A stretch of DNA of 64,000 nucleotides from Calliopum simillimum (GCA_951812925.1 OX638370.1:47495948-47559947), one strand, 5' to 3'. Shown: positions 43,101-49,135, counted from the stretch's first letter. Notes: generated from the sequence alone by a model not told the origin. Made by a program: numbers and translations.

Positions 43101-44010
43101 TTGCCATCTTAAAAATCCAATTGCTTTGGAAAAATACGATTTGAAAATTTTTAATAATCAATACGAAGGCTTCATAATAAATCCAAGACCGAGACCAATA
43201 CTCAATGTATACGTTTACTAGTAACGATATATTTTTTTTTTTTGAAATAAGAAACTAGCTAAGGGAATAAAGTCTGCACAAATAATAAATCTACAAATCC
43301 TCTGCTATTACATGTGTCAAATGTACTTGTCAATAGTACCAAGCTTGTAACGTTGAAAACATTCATATATAGTTAGGGTAGTGATGTCAAAGTTTTGGTA
43401 CGTATTATTAGTCTTCAAAACATGTAAGTAAGATAGGTAAAAATATTTGAAAAATGAACGGAATTGGAGATTGGAGGGCATAGCAGGGGTTATACAAAAA
43501 GTAATGATTTGTAAAATATACTGCCATATCGAAGAATGTTGAAAGATTGTGTTTTAGCAATTACTCTCAATTCAAGGAATTAAACTTAGAGCCGCAACAA
43601 TATTCCGTTAGCATATATATTTAGTACAAAAGCACCGTAATAAATATATTAATTAAAAATAAATTTATCGATTTTAACTTACAATCTGTTTTTTGTTTTT
43701 TTTTGTTTTAACATTTTAAAAGTTTTACATATGTTTATAACAGAAAAATTGCAACATTTCGTGAGTAAATACCATTAAAGGCTGGAATGCTTACCATTCA
43801 CTTATAAATGTACATATGTATAATAGTATTAAGTATATATGTATATTTATATAAATGAATTATTTAAGCATATTACGAGTAACAATATGTAATACAAAAA
43901 TATGTGTTATAATAAAAGCGCACCTTTTCGAGACACTCCTGTCCTATGGCCTTTGGATCCCATTTGACGGCCTGTTGTGTGCCGTTTGGTAAATTCACAA
44001 TGCACCACAT
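3966..44010 (-). CDS. dnr1: dnr1: FERM-RING E3 ubiquitin ligase, whole gene (4 coding exons)
   Basis: CDS = complement(join(3966..4194, 4783..5472, 8474..9558, 43924..44010)), 2091 nt, 696 residues plus stop. It is the orthologue of Drosophila Defense repressor 1, related to vertebrate MYLIP/IDOL. Dnr1 is a RING E3 ligase known to restrain the caspase Dredd in Imd immune and apoptotic signalling. Residues 1 to about 150 are the N-terminal part of the FERM domain. Residues 162-167 are polyglutamine, and about 212-279 are an almost pure Ser/Thr insert. The FERM C-lobe follows (about 310-480). The RING is C594-C597-C609-H611-C615-C618-C625-C628, and a Ser/Asn-rich tail ends the protein. All junctions are GT/AG with matching phases (0, 2, 2). 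No break was found, so the gene looks functional. Introns are about 34.4 kb, 3.0 kb and 0.59 kb. Confidence 0.93.
4317..4699. mobile_element. MITE with GGTGTCCCATAA ends (dnr1 intron 3)
   Basis: Inverted ends GGTGTCCCATAA followed by CACACGAAA on the left and TTCACGAAAC on the right. The interior is an imperfect palindrome (GGTTAGTAAA and TTTACTAACC; AAAACGCG and CGCGTT). There is no ORF. It fills most of the last dnr1 intron. No clear target duplication was seen. Related ends are at 9791-10054. Confidence 0.65.
4783..5472 (-). CDS. dnr1: dnr1 coding exon 3 (FERM C-lobe, first part of RING)
   Basis: Acceptor TTTCTTTCAG then the exon from 5472; donor CAAG|GTAAAT with the GT at 4782-4781. It encodes residues 391-620 plus part of 621. 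It completes the FERM F3 lobe (SFRRTFKLEYVDD, RSITERHAFYVCDKVRG). After a Ser/Ala/Gly-rich linker it begins the RING with CKICMDRAINTMFNPCCH and ACTQC, six of the eight zinc ligands. Confidence 0.93.
5719..5825. mobile_element. 107-bp MITE with GGGGGTTATCGTGAAT ends (dnr1 intron 2)
   Basis: A near-complete hairpin. The left arm GGGGGTTATCGTGAAT then TTCCCGAGGAATTTTCTTA is mirrored by TAAGAAAATTCC and ATTCACGATAACCCCC. ATT flanks both sides (5716-5718, 5826-5828), a possible 3-bp target duplication. Non-coding. Confidence 0.7.
5826..8035. other. Body of dnr1 intron 2
   Basis: AT-rich intron sequence. Between about 6300 and 6730 lie diverged pieces of the GGGCGTGGCACCTCCCATA repeat (clear motif near 6569) seen elsewhere in the window. 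About 6170-6270 is a GC-richer tract with GTGACATCACAC-like ends, perhaps another worn MITE. No gene was recognised. Confidence 0.45.
8036..8266. mobile_element. 231-bp MITE with GGGGCCGTT ends and TTA duplication
   Basis: Ends GGGGCCGTTTACATATTACG and, inverted, TATATGTGAACGGCCCC, flanked by TTA at 8033-8035 and 8267-8269. The TTA duplication and short TIR are typical of PIF/Harbinger MITEs. The interior has C-rich blocks (ACCCCCTCCCCCT, GACCCCTCCCACCCCC) but no transposase. It lies just inside intron 2, about 210 bases from the exon 2 donor. Confidence 0.75.
8474..9558 (-). CDS. dnr1: dnr1 coding exon 2 (FERM core and low-complexity inserts)
   Basis: Starts after the acceptor TTTACAG (AG at 9559-9560) with VCKALGIFCETEYFGLEHW and ends at donor CAA|GTAAGT in phase 2. 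It encodes residues 30-390 plus two bases of codon 391. It holds most of the FERM domain, a six-Gln run, a basic stretch (FKKRRLSKQKS) and a Ser/Thr tract of about 68 residues. The tract produces long antisense ORFs on the plus strand that are artefacts. Confidence 0.93.
9791..10054. mobile_element. MITE with TGTGTCCCATAA ends (dnr1 intron 1)
   Basis: Inverted ends TGTGTCCCATAATTCACG and CGTGAGTTATGGGACACA about 264 bases apart, with an imperfect inverted interior (TTGCCAATTGTA, GGTTGGCAATAA). The ends match those of the element at 4317-4699, so the two are one family. No ORF. Confidence 0.65.
10055..11264. other. dnr1 intron 1, AT-rich stretch
   Basis: Nothing recognised apart from low-complexity sequence and a short G-rich patch near 10784-10808. 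The open frame at 10935-11243 has no known motif and skewed composition, so it is not called. Confidence 0.4.
11265..12315 (+). pseudogene. LINE (jockey-like) reverse transcriptase remnant
   Basis: Several frames carry pieces of a non-LTR reverse transcriptase in the right order. These are QAAYRKGYNTTSLLL near 11295, then SYLTNRKQYIQCG and the signature SGVPQGSVLGPLFF near 11500-11535, then a YADD-like FVDDIQLLFFGDS near 11587, then a thumb-like segment LFNRLARYVYNIH near 11990. Frame changes and stops separate them. The endonuclease is not visible, so this is a 5'-truncated, decayed copy. Confidence 0.75.
12316..15084. other. dnr1 intron 1, low-complexity stretch
   Basis: Poly(A) tracts (12570-12590, 12722, 12763), a (TG)n(AG)n microsatellite near 13370-13397 and a duplicated TTGGACTTTGGACT around 13455-13500. 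Short overlapping ORFs at 13434-13695 have low-complexity translations. No gene was recognised. Confidence 0.4.
15085..16297 (+). repeat. 142-bp-unit dispersed repeat, copy A (split by a LINE end)
   Basis: The head holds a sequence common in fly repeats (GATCAGCGTCACCTCCTGAG then CGATATAGCCATGTCC and a CTGTCTGCCTGGCTGGCTGG tract). It is followed by units with GCGTGGCACCTCCCATATAA at about 15464, 15607, 16061 and 16203; the spacing is about 142 once the insertion is removed. The tail is TTTGGCCAGGCCAAAGGTAA then ACACCCTTACTAGT. Copies B (27240-27640) and C (29241-30108, inverted) share head or tail. I do not know the family. Confidence 0.7.
15685..15980 (-). mobile_element. 5'-truncated LINE 3' end with 17-bp target duplication
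   Basis: The 296-bp insert is flanked by identical 17-bp GATAACACTTAATTTCA at 15668-15684 and 15981-15997. Removing it restores an uninterrupted 142-bp unit like that at 27310-27360. On the minus strand it ends ATAAATTGAAATTGAAAT, a poly(A)-signal-like motif followed by a TTGAAA tail, typical of a non-LTR retrotransposon 3' UTR. No coding part is left. Confidence 0.75.
16298..18472. other. dnr1 intron 1, AT-rich stretch
   Basis: Mostly AT-rich with homopolymers. A weak inverted end pair, ACACAGAAAAAAAAA at 16772 and TTTTTTCTTTCCGTGT ending 17290, may mark one more MITE of about 0.5 kb, but poly(A) makes the match unreliable. The ORFs around 17400-17775 overlap on both strands and show no family motif. 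Confidence 0.35.
18473..18560 (-). repeat. Diverged fragment of the 19.2-kb foldback unit
   Basis: Words such as TTTGACCGATATAATTTTTT, GCCATCAATTCTACGCCATC and GAACTTTTCATG follow the same order as in the reverse complement of 19480-19545. The fragment is isolated, without termini, about 0.65 kb from the intact foldback. Confidence 0.55.
19198..20805. mobile_element. 1.6-kb foldback element with two tandem units per arm
   Basis: The ends TAGGGTGGGCC and GGCCCACCCTA are inverted, as are the arms (about 0.8 kb each). Each arm holds two related units of about 0.4 kb, each containing ATTCAATTCTATGAATATTT, AGTTCGGCGCATTTT and a TATTCTGTCAGTAATCAAT box. The order is unit 1, unit 2, a central spacer near 19990-20040, unit 2 inverted, unit 1 inverted. 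There is no transposase. The short TIR and likely TA target suggest a Tc1/mariner-related non-autonomous element, but the class is not certain. Confidence 0.8.
20806..22187. other. dnr1 intron 1, AT-rich stretch
   Basis: Holds a short GGCTAAGTGGCTAAGTGGCT tandem near 20853-20880 and AT-rich DNA. Two opposed ORFs at 21508-21757 overlap and have no recognisable motif. Confidence 0.4.
22188..22552. repeat. Dispersed repeat, copy 2 (unoccupied relative of 1-369)
   Basis: Begins GGTGAAATAAATGG and ends CCCTCCCTTGCCCTA, matching both ends of the repeat at 1-369. The sequence CCCTATATATTT here is the intact form of the point where copy 1 is split by the mariner. Confidence 0.6.
22553..24469. other. 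dnr1 intron 1, AT-rich stretch
   Basis: No element ends or coding motifs seen. Long A/T homopolymers near 23505-23525, 24040-24055 and 24600-24640. Confidence 0.4.
24470..24560 (-). repeat. LINE 3'-region fragment, inverted relative to 25.9 kb
   Basis: On the minus strand the segment containing TTGATATTCCAAAACAGGGA, CCCACCAATTCCTACTAATC and AGAAATCC matches 25895-25945, which lies at the end of the RNase H-bearing LINE remnant. It is a short second copy in the opposite direction. Confidence 0.6.
24945..25315. mobile_element. Inverted-repeat element (TGACGCGTATATACAATTGT arms)
   Basis: The left arm (24957-25020: TGACGCGTATATACAATTGT, ACTGCGATAACC, GTCGCACAAAAAAACTC) is mirrored on the right (25227-25312: GAGTTTTTATCGTACGACGC, AGTTATCGCAATTTG, ACAATTGTATATACGCGTCA). 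Arms are about 85 bp around a 200-bp centre. No ORF. The outer limits and target duplication were not resolved. Confidence 0.55.
25490..26060 (+). pseudogene. LINE RNase H domain and 3' end, remnant
   Basis: The frame from 25533 reads YPQITFIWIPGHSCISGSEL then ADQAAKYYIK, the C-terminal part of the RNase H domain typical of jockey/I-type LINEs (GHS..G.E.AD motif). A second frame from about 25800 gives CSCQVSPHNYCTQIFTNCPLF, matching the conserved Cys/His segment after RNase H. AATAAATAAGTAAA near 26037 may be the 3' end. Frame changes show it is dead. Confidence 0.7.
26531..26638. mobile_element. Palindromic MITE (AGGGGATTCC family), copy 1
   Basis: Ends AGGGGATTCC and GGAATCCCCT. The arms share CGTAAACTCG and CGAGTTTACG around a GTCAAAATCAATATGAAATT centre. 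The right arm lacks about 25 bp (the TTTTCGAGGC...ACACGTTTT part) present in the copy at 49509-49634. Non-coding. Confidence 0.65.
26639..26880. repeat. Remnant related to the AGGGGATTCC MITE
   Basis: Contains GCCTCGAAAACTTTCG near 26662 and, at the right, ACACGTTTTCAGAAACTTTC then GGTATCCCCTTA, which are diverged inner and terminal parts of the same family. With 26531 it forms a pair of outer ends GGGGAT and ATCCCC flanked by TTAA. Whether this is one longer element or two adjacent ones is unclear. Confidence 0.45.
27240..27640 (+). repeat. 142-bp-unit dispersed repeat, copy B
   Basis: Three units with the GCGTGG core at about 27264, 27405 and 27547 (spacing about 142), then the tail GGTCAGGCCAAAAGTTACAC then CCTTACTAGG. 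The head seen in copies A and C is missing, so this is a 5'-truncated copy. Confidence 0.7.
27641..29240. other. dnr1 intron 1, AT-rich stretch
   Basis: AT-rich with poly(T) runs near 28370-28388 and 28450. No element ends or coding motifs recognised. Confidence 0.4.
29241..30108 (-). repeat. 142-bp-unit dispersed repeat, copy C (inverted, with head)
   Basis: Reading the minus strand: a head with CCCTACGCCCAGGGTATAAT, GAGTCGATACAACCGTGTC and TCGTCAAAGTTTGCTCG, then units with the inverted core at 29752, 29610 and 29469, then the tail AAACATTAAATACC..TAGT beside 29241. It is the most complete of the three copies and shows the head-units-tail structure. Confidence 0.7.
30109..31046. other. dnr1 intron 1, AT-rich stretch
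   Basis: No repeat ends, ORFs or RNA genes recognised. Confidence 0.35.
31047..31187. repeat. Hairpin with ATTAAACTTTTTTCAAATC arms
   Basis: GAATCAAATTAAACTTTTTT then CAAATC near 31070-31098 is mirrored by GATTTGGAAAAAGTTTAATT then TGATTGGAAAAAGG near 31152-31187. This is a short inverted repeat with a loop of about 55 bp. It may be a MITE; the ends are not defined. Confidence 0.5.
31526..31855. mobile_element. 330-bp palindromic element
   Basis: The left arm CAAAATGGTA then TCCATAACTTAGGCAGGTGA, GTCCGATGTT and TTGTAAAGGGC is mirrored by GCCCTTTACAACGATACATT, AACATCGGAAATCATCTGCC, GAAGTTATGGA and TACCATTTTG. Arms are about 105 bp. No ORF. No target duplication was identified. Confidence 0.6.
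31856..32832. other. dnr1 intron 1, with CAR and GGGTAAAGGGGAGGT repeats
   Basis: Holds a microsatellite of CAG/CAA triplets at about 32296-32330 and a duplicated GGGGAGGTGGGTAAAGG near 32517-32550. The ORFs at 32409-32767 are low-complexity and not called. Confidence 0.45.
32833..32928. mobile_element. AGGGGATTCC-family MITE, copy 2 (right end lost)
   Basis: AGGGTATTCATAAAAACGTG then GTGCCTCGAAAACTTCGTAA and CTCGTAAAGCTGTC, then a right arm ACTATTACGAGTTTACA that stops short of the terminal ACCCT. Same order as at 49509-49634. Confidence 0.6.
32929..34236. other. dnr1 intron 1, AT-rich stretch
   Basis: A CATAATTTTTTTTTTC run occurs twice near 33910 and 33990. Nothing else recognised. Confidence 0.35.
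34237..34483. mobile_element. 247-bp MITE with CTGTGCAAA ends
   Basis: The left end CTGTGCAAAGATGGCAAAAG then CTGCTATCG is mirrored by CGATAGCAGCTTTTGGCATT then TTTGCACAG. TIRs of about 28 bp carry two mismatches. There is no ORF in the interior. The immediate flanks do not show an obvious duplication. Confidence 0.7.
34484..35878. other. dnr1 intron 1, AT-rich stretch
   Basis: No element ends or coding motifs recognised. The open frame at 34467-34724 is low-complexity. Confidence 0.35.
36040..37068 (+). pseudogene. DD37D mariner transposase, two frameshifts
   Basis: A nearly full-length transposase in three frames. Residues 1-115 (36040-36402) hold two helix-turn-helix parts (IALYLAGKSQPAIVRKLK; RSGRQIAAELKISRERMQ), joined by GRP-like basic RHGGGRKI. 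The frame breaks near 36385, where a few bases are missing, and continues with RLDRAKELL and IVFSDEKNN, the first catalytic Asp. It breaks again near 36643, probably by one lost base, and continues with FQQDSAPSHKA (second Asp) and SNSPDANQLDFSIWGML (third Asp, 37 residues later). It ends at TAG, 37066-37068. The 37-residue gap places it in the DD37D (maT) lineage. The gene is dead but young-looking, since only two frameshifts and no nonsense codons were noticed. Confidence 0.87.
37144..38024. mobile_element. 881-bp TA-flanked element with GGGGAATCGTGRGCCAC repeats
   Basis: The ends GGGGAAAGTGGGGAATCGTG and, inverted, CACGATTCCCCACCTTCCCC are flanked by TA at 37142-37143 and 38025-38026, inside the 3' untranslated part of the DD37D mariner. 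The motif GGGGAATCGTGRGCCA(C) occurs at 37153, 37170 and 37510, and inverted at 37802 and 37999. It may be the transposase-binding repeat. Neither strand's ORFs (for example 37220-37654 minus) has a recognisable transposase motif, so it is probably non-autonomous. Confidence 0.75.
38067..39990. other. dnr1 intron 1, with a 17-G run and a MITE fragment
   Basis: A run of 17 G at 38794-38810 stands in AT-rich DNA. About 39725-39802 (ACGGATTCGTAACG ... GAACCGTTTGGCACACTGGG) matches one arm of the small element at 50027-50139 and is a half copy. No gene was recognised. Confidence 0.45.
39991..40219. mobile_element. 229-bp MITE with TATCGTCGGGTTAAAACTAT ends
   Basis: The left TATCGTCGGGTTAAAACTAT then AACTAGACATC is mirrored by GATGTCTAGTTGTAGTTTTA then ACCCGACGATA. 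TIRs are about 31 bp. TA flanks both sides (39989-39990, 40220-40221), which fits a Tc1/mariner-mobilised MITE. No ORF. Confidence 0.75.
40222..42285. other. dnr1 intron 1, AT-rich stretch
   Basis: No element ends or coding motifs recognised. Confidence 0.35.
42286..42937. mobile_element. 650-bp foldback element (GCACACCTGTCCCC ends)
   Basis: The left arm GCACACCTGTCCCCACGTGT, AAAAAGTGCTTGCACCCAAA, ACCAGGGCCAAAAAAC and TTTTTTAGCCCGTGGCTCTT is mirrored by AGAGCCCCGGGCTAAAAAA, GGCCCTGGTTTGAAAAAATG, TTTTGGGTGCAAGCACTTTT and GGGGACAGGTGTGC. Arms are about 140 bp around an AT-rich centre. No ORF. The target duplication is unclear. Confidence 0.7.
42938..43923. other. dnr1 intron 1, 5'-most part
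   Basis: AT-rich, with one diverged GTGTCACGCCCC motif near 43056. It contains the intron donor GTGCGC at 43918-43923. Regulatory sites are expected near the 5' end of a gene, but none can be called from the sequence. Confidence 0.4.
43924..44010 (-). CDS. dnr1: dnr1 coding exon 1
   Basis: Encodes residues 1-29, starting MWCIVNLPNGTQQAVKWD, the conserved beginning of the FERM F1 lobe. The ATG at 44010-44008 has A at -3. The exon ends in phase 0 at donor AAG|GTGCGC. It is too short to stand out as an ORF. It is supported because joining it to 9558 gives a seamless reading frame (LEK|VCKALGIF) as in known Dnr1 proteins. Confidence 0.92.
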
Positions 44011-44933
44011 TTTTATGTTGTTGTATTAATTTTGTTGTTATTATATATAAATTATCCCTTACGGATACTTTTAATTATAATGTTATTAACGTTTTTAGTT
44101 ATTTATATATATTATATAAAAATTTTTTAAAGTATTTTTGGCTTTACACTCTACAGGTTGGCACTTTTTCTTAACGCGTGTTCAGAATAAATAATTTCGT
44201 AATGAAACTTTTATTATGTTTAGGTTATTTTACTGCTTCAAAAATGCTTTACATTTGTTAATGTAATATTAAGTAATTTCGTAAGACCTTTTTGTTATTA
44301 TATTTGTTGTTGTTTTAAACGGCTATTAGCTACGTATTTTTTACAAGTTGTGTTTTTTGTAACTTTATAAAACTTTCAATATATGCCAGCTTGCGGAAAC
44401 ATAATTGTTTCAATTGAATTCGTTGCATTTCATAAACAAATGATGCAACGTTTTTCCTGATTTGTGTTTTGCGTATTTATCCCGCAGATTTATAATATAC
44501 TATATCTATGTATATTTTTTATAACTTTTTCCTGAATTCGTACAACTTGTGCACATCTAGCGAATGATTTATTTTATGTGTATTCCTTCACTCACGTCCG
44601 ACTAACACGAAAACCATGGAACGAATGAGTTTTATTTTGCCTCAACGACTATAGGAAAGCCACCGAAATACACCGGAACGCTTGTGAAGAATTATTTTTA
44701 TGATTAAGAGCGAGCGCTTCACACAATATGGCGCGAACATTATTCTCTTAAAAATACATTTATTGACGGTTGCTCGCTCTCTTTGTGTGGTGTGCTTGTT
44801 TGTATTAAACACACCGAAGCATCTAAAAGATATTTGTTTGAAATTTTCGCAAGCCAAACGTATCAGTGATGGAAGATTAAAATTTTCGATTGTATCGCAT
44901 CCAGCAAATGAACTGTACCGAAATGGAGTTATC
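44011..44933 (-). promoter_or_regulatory. dnr1: dnr1 5' UTR and presumed promoter region
   Basis: The sequence directly upstream of the dnr1 start on the minus strand should hold the 5' UTR and core promoter unless a further 5' exon exists. A GAGA-like AAAGAGAGCGAGCA lies at 44771-44784 on the minus strand. I see no convincing TATA box or initiator, so the start of transcription is not placed. Confidence 0.4.
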
Positions 44934-45252
44934 TGAAGTTAGCAGACCAACTTCAAAATTTTTATGGGGGAATTTCCCGTAAATTAACCGATAATTAATC
45001 GTGAAAAGAAAAAATTTACCGCTCATAATTTCTGAGTTTAGTTTTCTTAAAATTTTTTGATGAGGATATAACCAGATAATTAACCGATATTTTACCGTGG
45101 AAAATAAAATTTATACAGGGTGCTCCAAATCGAGCTCCAAACGAACGATAACTTCATATATCTCAGAAACTATGAGAGCGGTAAATTTTTTCTTTTCACG
45201 GTTAATTATCAGTTAGTTTACTGGAAATTTTGAAGTTGGTCTGCTAACTTCA
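44934..45252. mobile_element. 319-bp MITE with TGAAGTTAGCAGACCAACTT ends
   Basis: The left end TGAAGTTAGCAGACCAACTT is mirrored by AAGTTGGTCTGCTAACTTCA. Inner parts (AATTAATCGTGAAAAGAAAA then ATTTACCGCTCATA) pair with ATGAGAGCGGTAAA and TTTTTTCTTTTCACGGTTAA. No ORF. It lies about 0.9 kb upstream of the dnr1 start codon. Confidence 0.7.
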
Positions 45253-45354
45253 TATACCTCCGAAATGGGAAAGAACAAAACAAAATCTCTTAAGGTGAAA
45301 ATCAAATCAATAATAAATGACTTTTAGTTTCATTTTCGAAATCTACAATAATAA

Positions 45355-46616
45355 CACTGTTCGACACAAAAAAAAAAAAAACACATGAGAAAATCCAAAA
45401 AATTCTTAAAGTAGCCGTTAAAAAGGAATACCCATGTCTCGTCGTTTTTCTCCAGCACGTCATATTTTTATTTAATCGATTTTTTAAGTTTTTTTATCCA
45501 CTATACATGAAAAAACAAAAATACCGCATTCTTGTGTTAAATCGATGAATTTAACTATATGATCCTTACATTTGAGGTGTATCATGTGTTTAGCAAACTT
45601 GTGCAGGATGTTGCGGGGAATATTTTTTTTTGAAAATTTTAACCCTGTTTAACCCTCATATGTGGGTAATTTTTGCCCTTTTCTTAAAAAGTTACAAAAA
45701 TGACACCTAAAAGAGGGGAATATTGAGTCAGTATGTACTACAGAAATATTTGCTATACAATTTCACTACTAGTTGCTGAACACTAGAAAAGCAAAATTTT
45801 ATCCCGAAAGCAAAAAAAATCGTTAAAATCAGTAAGCAGTTCTAACAATAAATATTTTCCAAATTTCACCCCACTGTAAAACTCTAAAACTACATTTTGG
45901 ACAAAACTCGTTCTCACAAGATCATAACGAAATCACACAAAGATCATTTTCCTAGAATACATTAACCTATTATATCCTGTTTTTATGGATCTTTTTGACC
46001 CCTTTTTCTAAAACTGAGCCGCAATAGGTTAAAAAATTTTGCAAAAATATCCTTCAAAAATTTTTACTTAATAGTTACCAAAGACGAAAAATTCTTAAAA
46101 CTTAAGGTAAGCGCGTCAGGGATGTAGTTAATATGCAATGTGAAAAGTCTTAATTGATTTTTTTTTGGTTTCGGGCTCAAATTTCGACCTTTACGTGTTT
46201 GAAAACTAGTAGTGAAATTTTATAGCGAATATTTCTGTGGTACATACTGACTCAATATTTCCCTGTTTTGGGTGTCATTTTTGTACCTTTTTAAGAAAAG
46301 GGCAAAAATTACCCACATATGGGAGTTAAACAGGGTTCAAATTTTATACAAAAATATTCCCCGCAATATACTGCATAACATTATACACCTCAAATGTAAG
46401 GATCATATAGTTAAATTCATCGATTTAACACAAAAATGCGGATTTTTGGTTTTTTCATGTACAGTGGATAGAAAAAAATTCAAAAATCGATTAAAAGAAA
46501 ATGTGACGTGCTGGAGAAAAACCACGAGAAACGGGTATTTTTTTTTAACGTCTACTTTAAGAATTTTTTGGATTTTCTAATGTGTTTTAAAAAAAGTTCG
46601 AAATTGTCGAACAGTG
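45355..46616. mobile_element. 1.26-kb foldback element (CACTGTTCGACA ends)
   Basis: The ends CACTGTTCGACA and TGTCGAACAGTG are flanked by TAA at 45352-45354 and 46617-46619. The arms are long and well matched (AAATCGATGAATTTAACTAT, TATGATCCTTACATTTGAGG, AGTCAGTATGTACTACAGAA and their complements), with the turn near 45985. There is no transposase. The 3-bp TAA duplication would fit PIF/Harbinger, but that is inference. Confidence 0.78.
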
Positions 46617-47426
46617 TAATTAGTTTCAAAGATATGATGATTTAATTTTTTGGCTCACGTTGGACTTTTCTGTGGACTAGAAATGAAAAAACCTCGTCAT
46701 TAAGAGTTGATTTGTCACTGAAGAACAATTACAAATGCTAATACAGCAAGAAGTAAAATTCTCATCACAAATCTCAAAAAAGAGAGAGATTTTGAGAAAA
46801 TTTAAAATTCGAAAATGATTGGAAGGAGATCAGGGAAAATACTCGTCTTTTGTTAACATATGTACGTATGAGTTTTGTTAATAATAAAACCGACGAGTTT
46901 AAAATTGGAATAGCAGATGACACAATTTGTTTCTTACGATTAAAGCTTTTAATTAGAAACTGGTTTTAACTTCGGCTTTAATTCAATATAAAGATAAAAG
47001 TTTTATAAGCAAAAAGTTTAATTTATATATTTTGTGTAATCAGTTGCTCGGGATACTGAATTAGGGGTCAAGTTTAACCCTATAATACTAAGGCTAATTT
47101 TTACCATTTAATACTTATGCTCGCATGGGAGGCTACCTTTATAAAAAAACAATTTTTTTCTTAAAAAGTACAAAAGTTTTGTTCAAAAAATACTAAAGAG
47201 TATTAAATGTAGTACCTACTAATAATTAAAACATTCAATTTACATTTTTGATTTAGAGATTAAGAAAAAGCATATTAAAAGCAACCACCTCTTTTAACAA
47301 ATCGGCAGAGAAAGCCAATTTAAAAAAAATTAATAAAAAATACAATTCTCTAAAAACTAAAATTTTTTATAATAGTTTTAAGAATTTTTTTTTTTTTAAG
47401 TGTGTTACTTAATGACATTTTATATT
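46617..47426. other. Intergenic AT-rich stretch
   Basis: No element ends or coding motifs recognised. A long poly(T) near 47382-47396. Confidence 0.35.
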
Positions 47427-47660
47427 GAAAATTGATTTTTTATTTAATTGAACTTTTAGTCATATATTTGCAAAGATCGATTTACATATAAATCTATCAA
47501 TTCATTTTTCTAACATATGTCACTATAGCCGTGTTTTTAATCCGTTCCTTGATTTGTCATAATTATGTGTTAGAAAAATGCATTGATAGATTTATATGTA
47601 AATCGATCTTTGCAAATATATGTTTAAAAGTTCAATTAAATAAAAAATCAATTTTATAAT
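47427..47660. mobile_element. Palindromic MITE with AAAGATCGATTTACATATAA arms
   Basis: ATTGATTTTTTATTTAATTG, AAAGATCGATTTACATATAA and ATCTATCAATTCAT on the left are mirrored on the right, around a centre containing CACTATAGCCGTG and TAATCCGTTCCTTG. A related copy lies at 49922-50308. No ORF. Confidence 0.65.
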
Positions 47661-48551
47661 AGTTGGTAGAACTTATGAGCTAACGTGTCAGTAAAAACTA
47701 AAATTTAAATAAATAGCTTTCAAATAAGGTACAAATGTTTTGTCTCTGTAAAAAAGTAAAAATTACATGAGCATTAATTACATTTATATTGAAAAATAAA
47801 AACAAAAATATACCTTTATTACTAAGGCTCGCCTCTCAGGCGTCACGAATACTTAGAACTCAGCAGCAAAAGTGCCGATTGCTGAAGAACGTCTGTGCAT
47901 CTATCAAGTTCGTAAAGCACTGACCTGAGTTGGCACATAGGCTTGCTTAGAAATAGGGCTAAAATTCAATCAGCCAAAGGAAGGTTTAACCTATAGTGAA
48001 ATCATTGTATCTAAAGTACTTTTTCGTTTCAGAAAATCGGAAAAAAAATACAATTGTACCTATTTTTCCATCACTGATGCGAGTACAATATTGCATTTGA
48101 ATTACTGGTGTTTCTTGTTTATATGGTATTGAGAGAAATAAAAATTATTTGTATAACTAAGAGCGAGTATACTCTGCAAAGAGTTGCCAATATTACTCTC
48201 TTTAAACTGAATAATAATCTTTTTTATATTATTAAACACATCAACGTTTTTGAAAGATGCTTGTTCGGAAATTTTGTAAAATATAATTTTTTAATAGTGA
48301 TCTTATGGCTCAGTAATTTGTGTTTAAGTCCAAAAAAGTTTTTTCAAAAAGATAATGCAACGAAAAACCTAGGATAAAGGACAAACCAAACTACTACATT
48401 TCATTTGGTGCTACTAAAAGTGATCGCTAAGTACTTACTTCGAAATTACAGTAAAAAATATGGGGAGAAAAATAATGCCGCTGCTGAAAGTTTTCGGCTT
48501 GACACAGAATCAAAAGTTATATTCAAAAAGCCAAAAATTAATGATTCACAG
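47661..48551. other. Intergenic AT-rich stretch
   Basis: Open frames at 48108-48551 show no family motif. Nothing else recognised. Confidence 0.35.
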
Positions 48552-49127
48552 CAAGGGTGTCAGCGTTTTCAAATCACTGAGTCAAACGCATGCAGCGCAG
48601 TCAGCGCAAAATTTTCGCTTTTACAACAACTTCAAATTCGAATTACAACAATCACAAAAACAATTTTCTGTTGTTTTTTCATGCCTAGTTTACAACAACA
48701 ATAATATTTCAACAATTTTCAAAATTTCTAAGAACTAGGACACACACCAAAATTAGGGGTATTCACGCGTTGATGCGCAATGCTCTTGCGTCGTTACGGA
48801 AGTGTCTGCAATTTCTCAAGATGGAAATATTCACATCGAACGTTCAAGCGTTAGTGCGTAAAAGACTTGCATTTTCGCAACTGCGCATCAACGCATTAGT
48901 ACCCATATTGTTTGTTGTTTTTGATGCGACGTAGTCGTTGTTGTTGTTTTATGTTGGTTCTAGTTTGGTTTTGTGTGTACGCAAAAAAAGCAACAAAAAC
49001 GCGAAATTTTGACGAGTGTGAAAAAAAAAAAAACAACAAAAATTATTTCTGTGATTGTTGTACAGAAATATTGATGTTGTTGGCCGAGCCAAAATTGGCT
49101 CATTTTTGTTCTACGCTGACACCCTTG
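48552..49127. mobile_element. hAT-type MITE (576 bp), with a nested hairpin element
   Basis: The TIR CAAGGGTGTCAGCG is inverted as CGCTGACACCCTTG, and the 8-bp duplication ATTCACAG lies at 48544-48551 and 49128-49135. Both features are standard for hAT. There is no transposase. Within it, about 48757-48905 has ends GGGTATTCACGCGTTGATGC and GCATCAACGCATTAGTACCC, which is a second, smaller inverted-repeat element probably inserted later. Confidence 0.8.
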
Positions 49128-49135
49128 ATTCACAG

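Noticed and set aside
48405..48738. Two overlapping plus-strand open frames of about 95 codons
   Set aside because: They run into the hAT MITE at 48552 and show no family motif. Probably chance frames.
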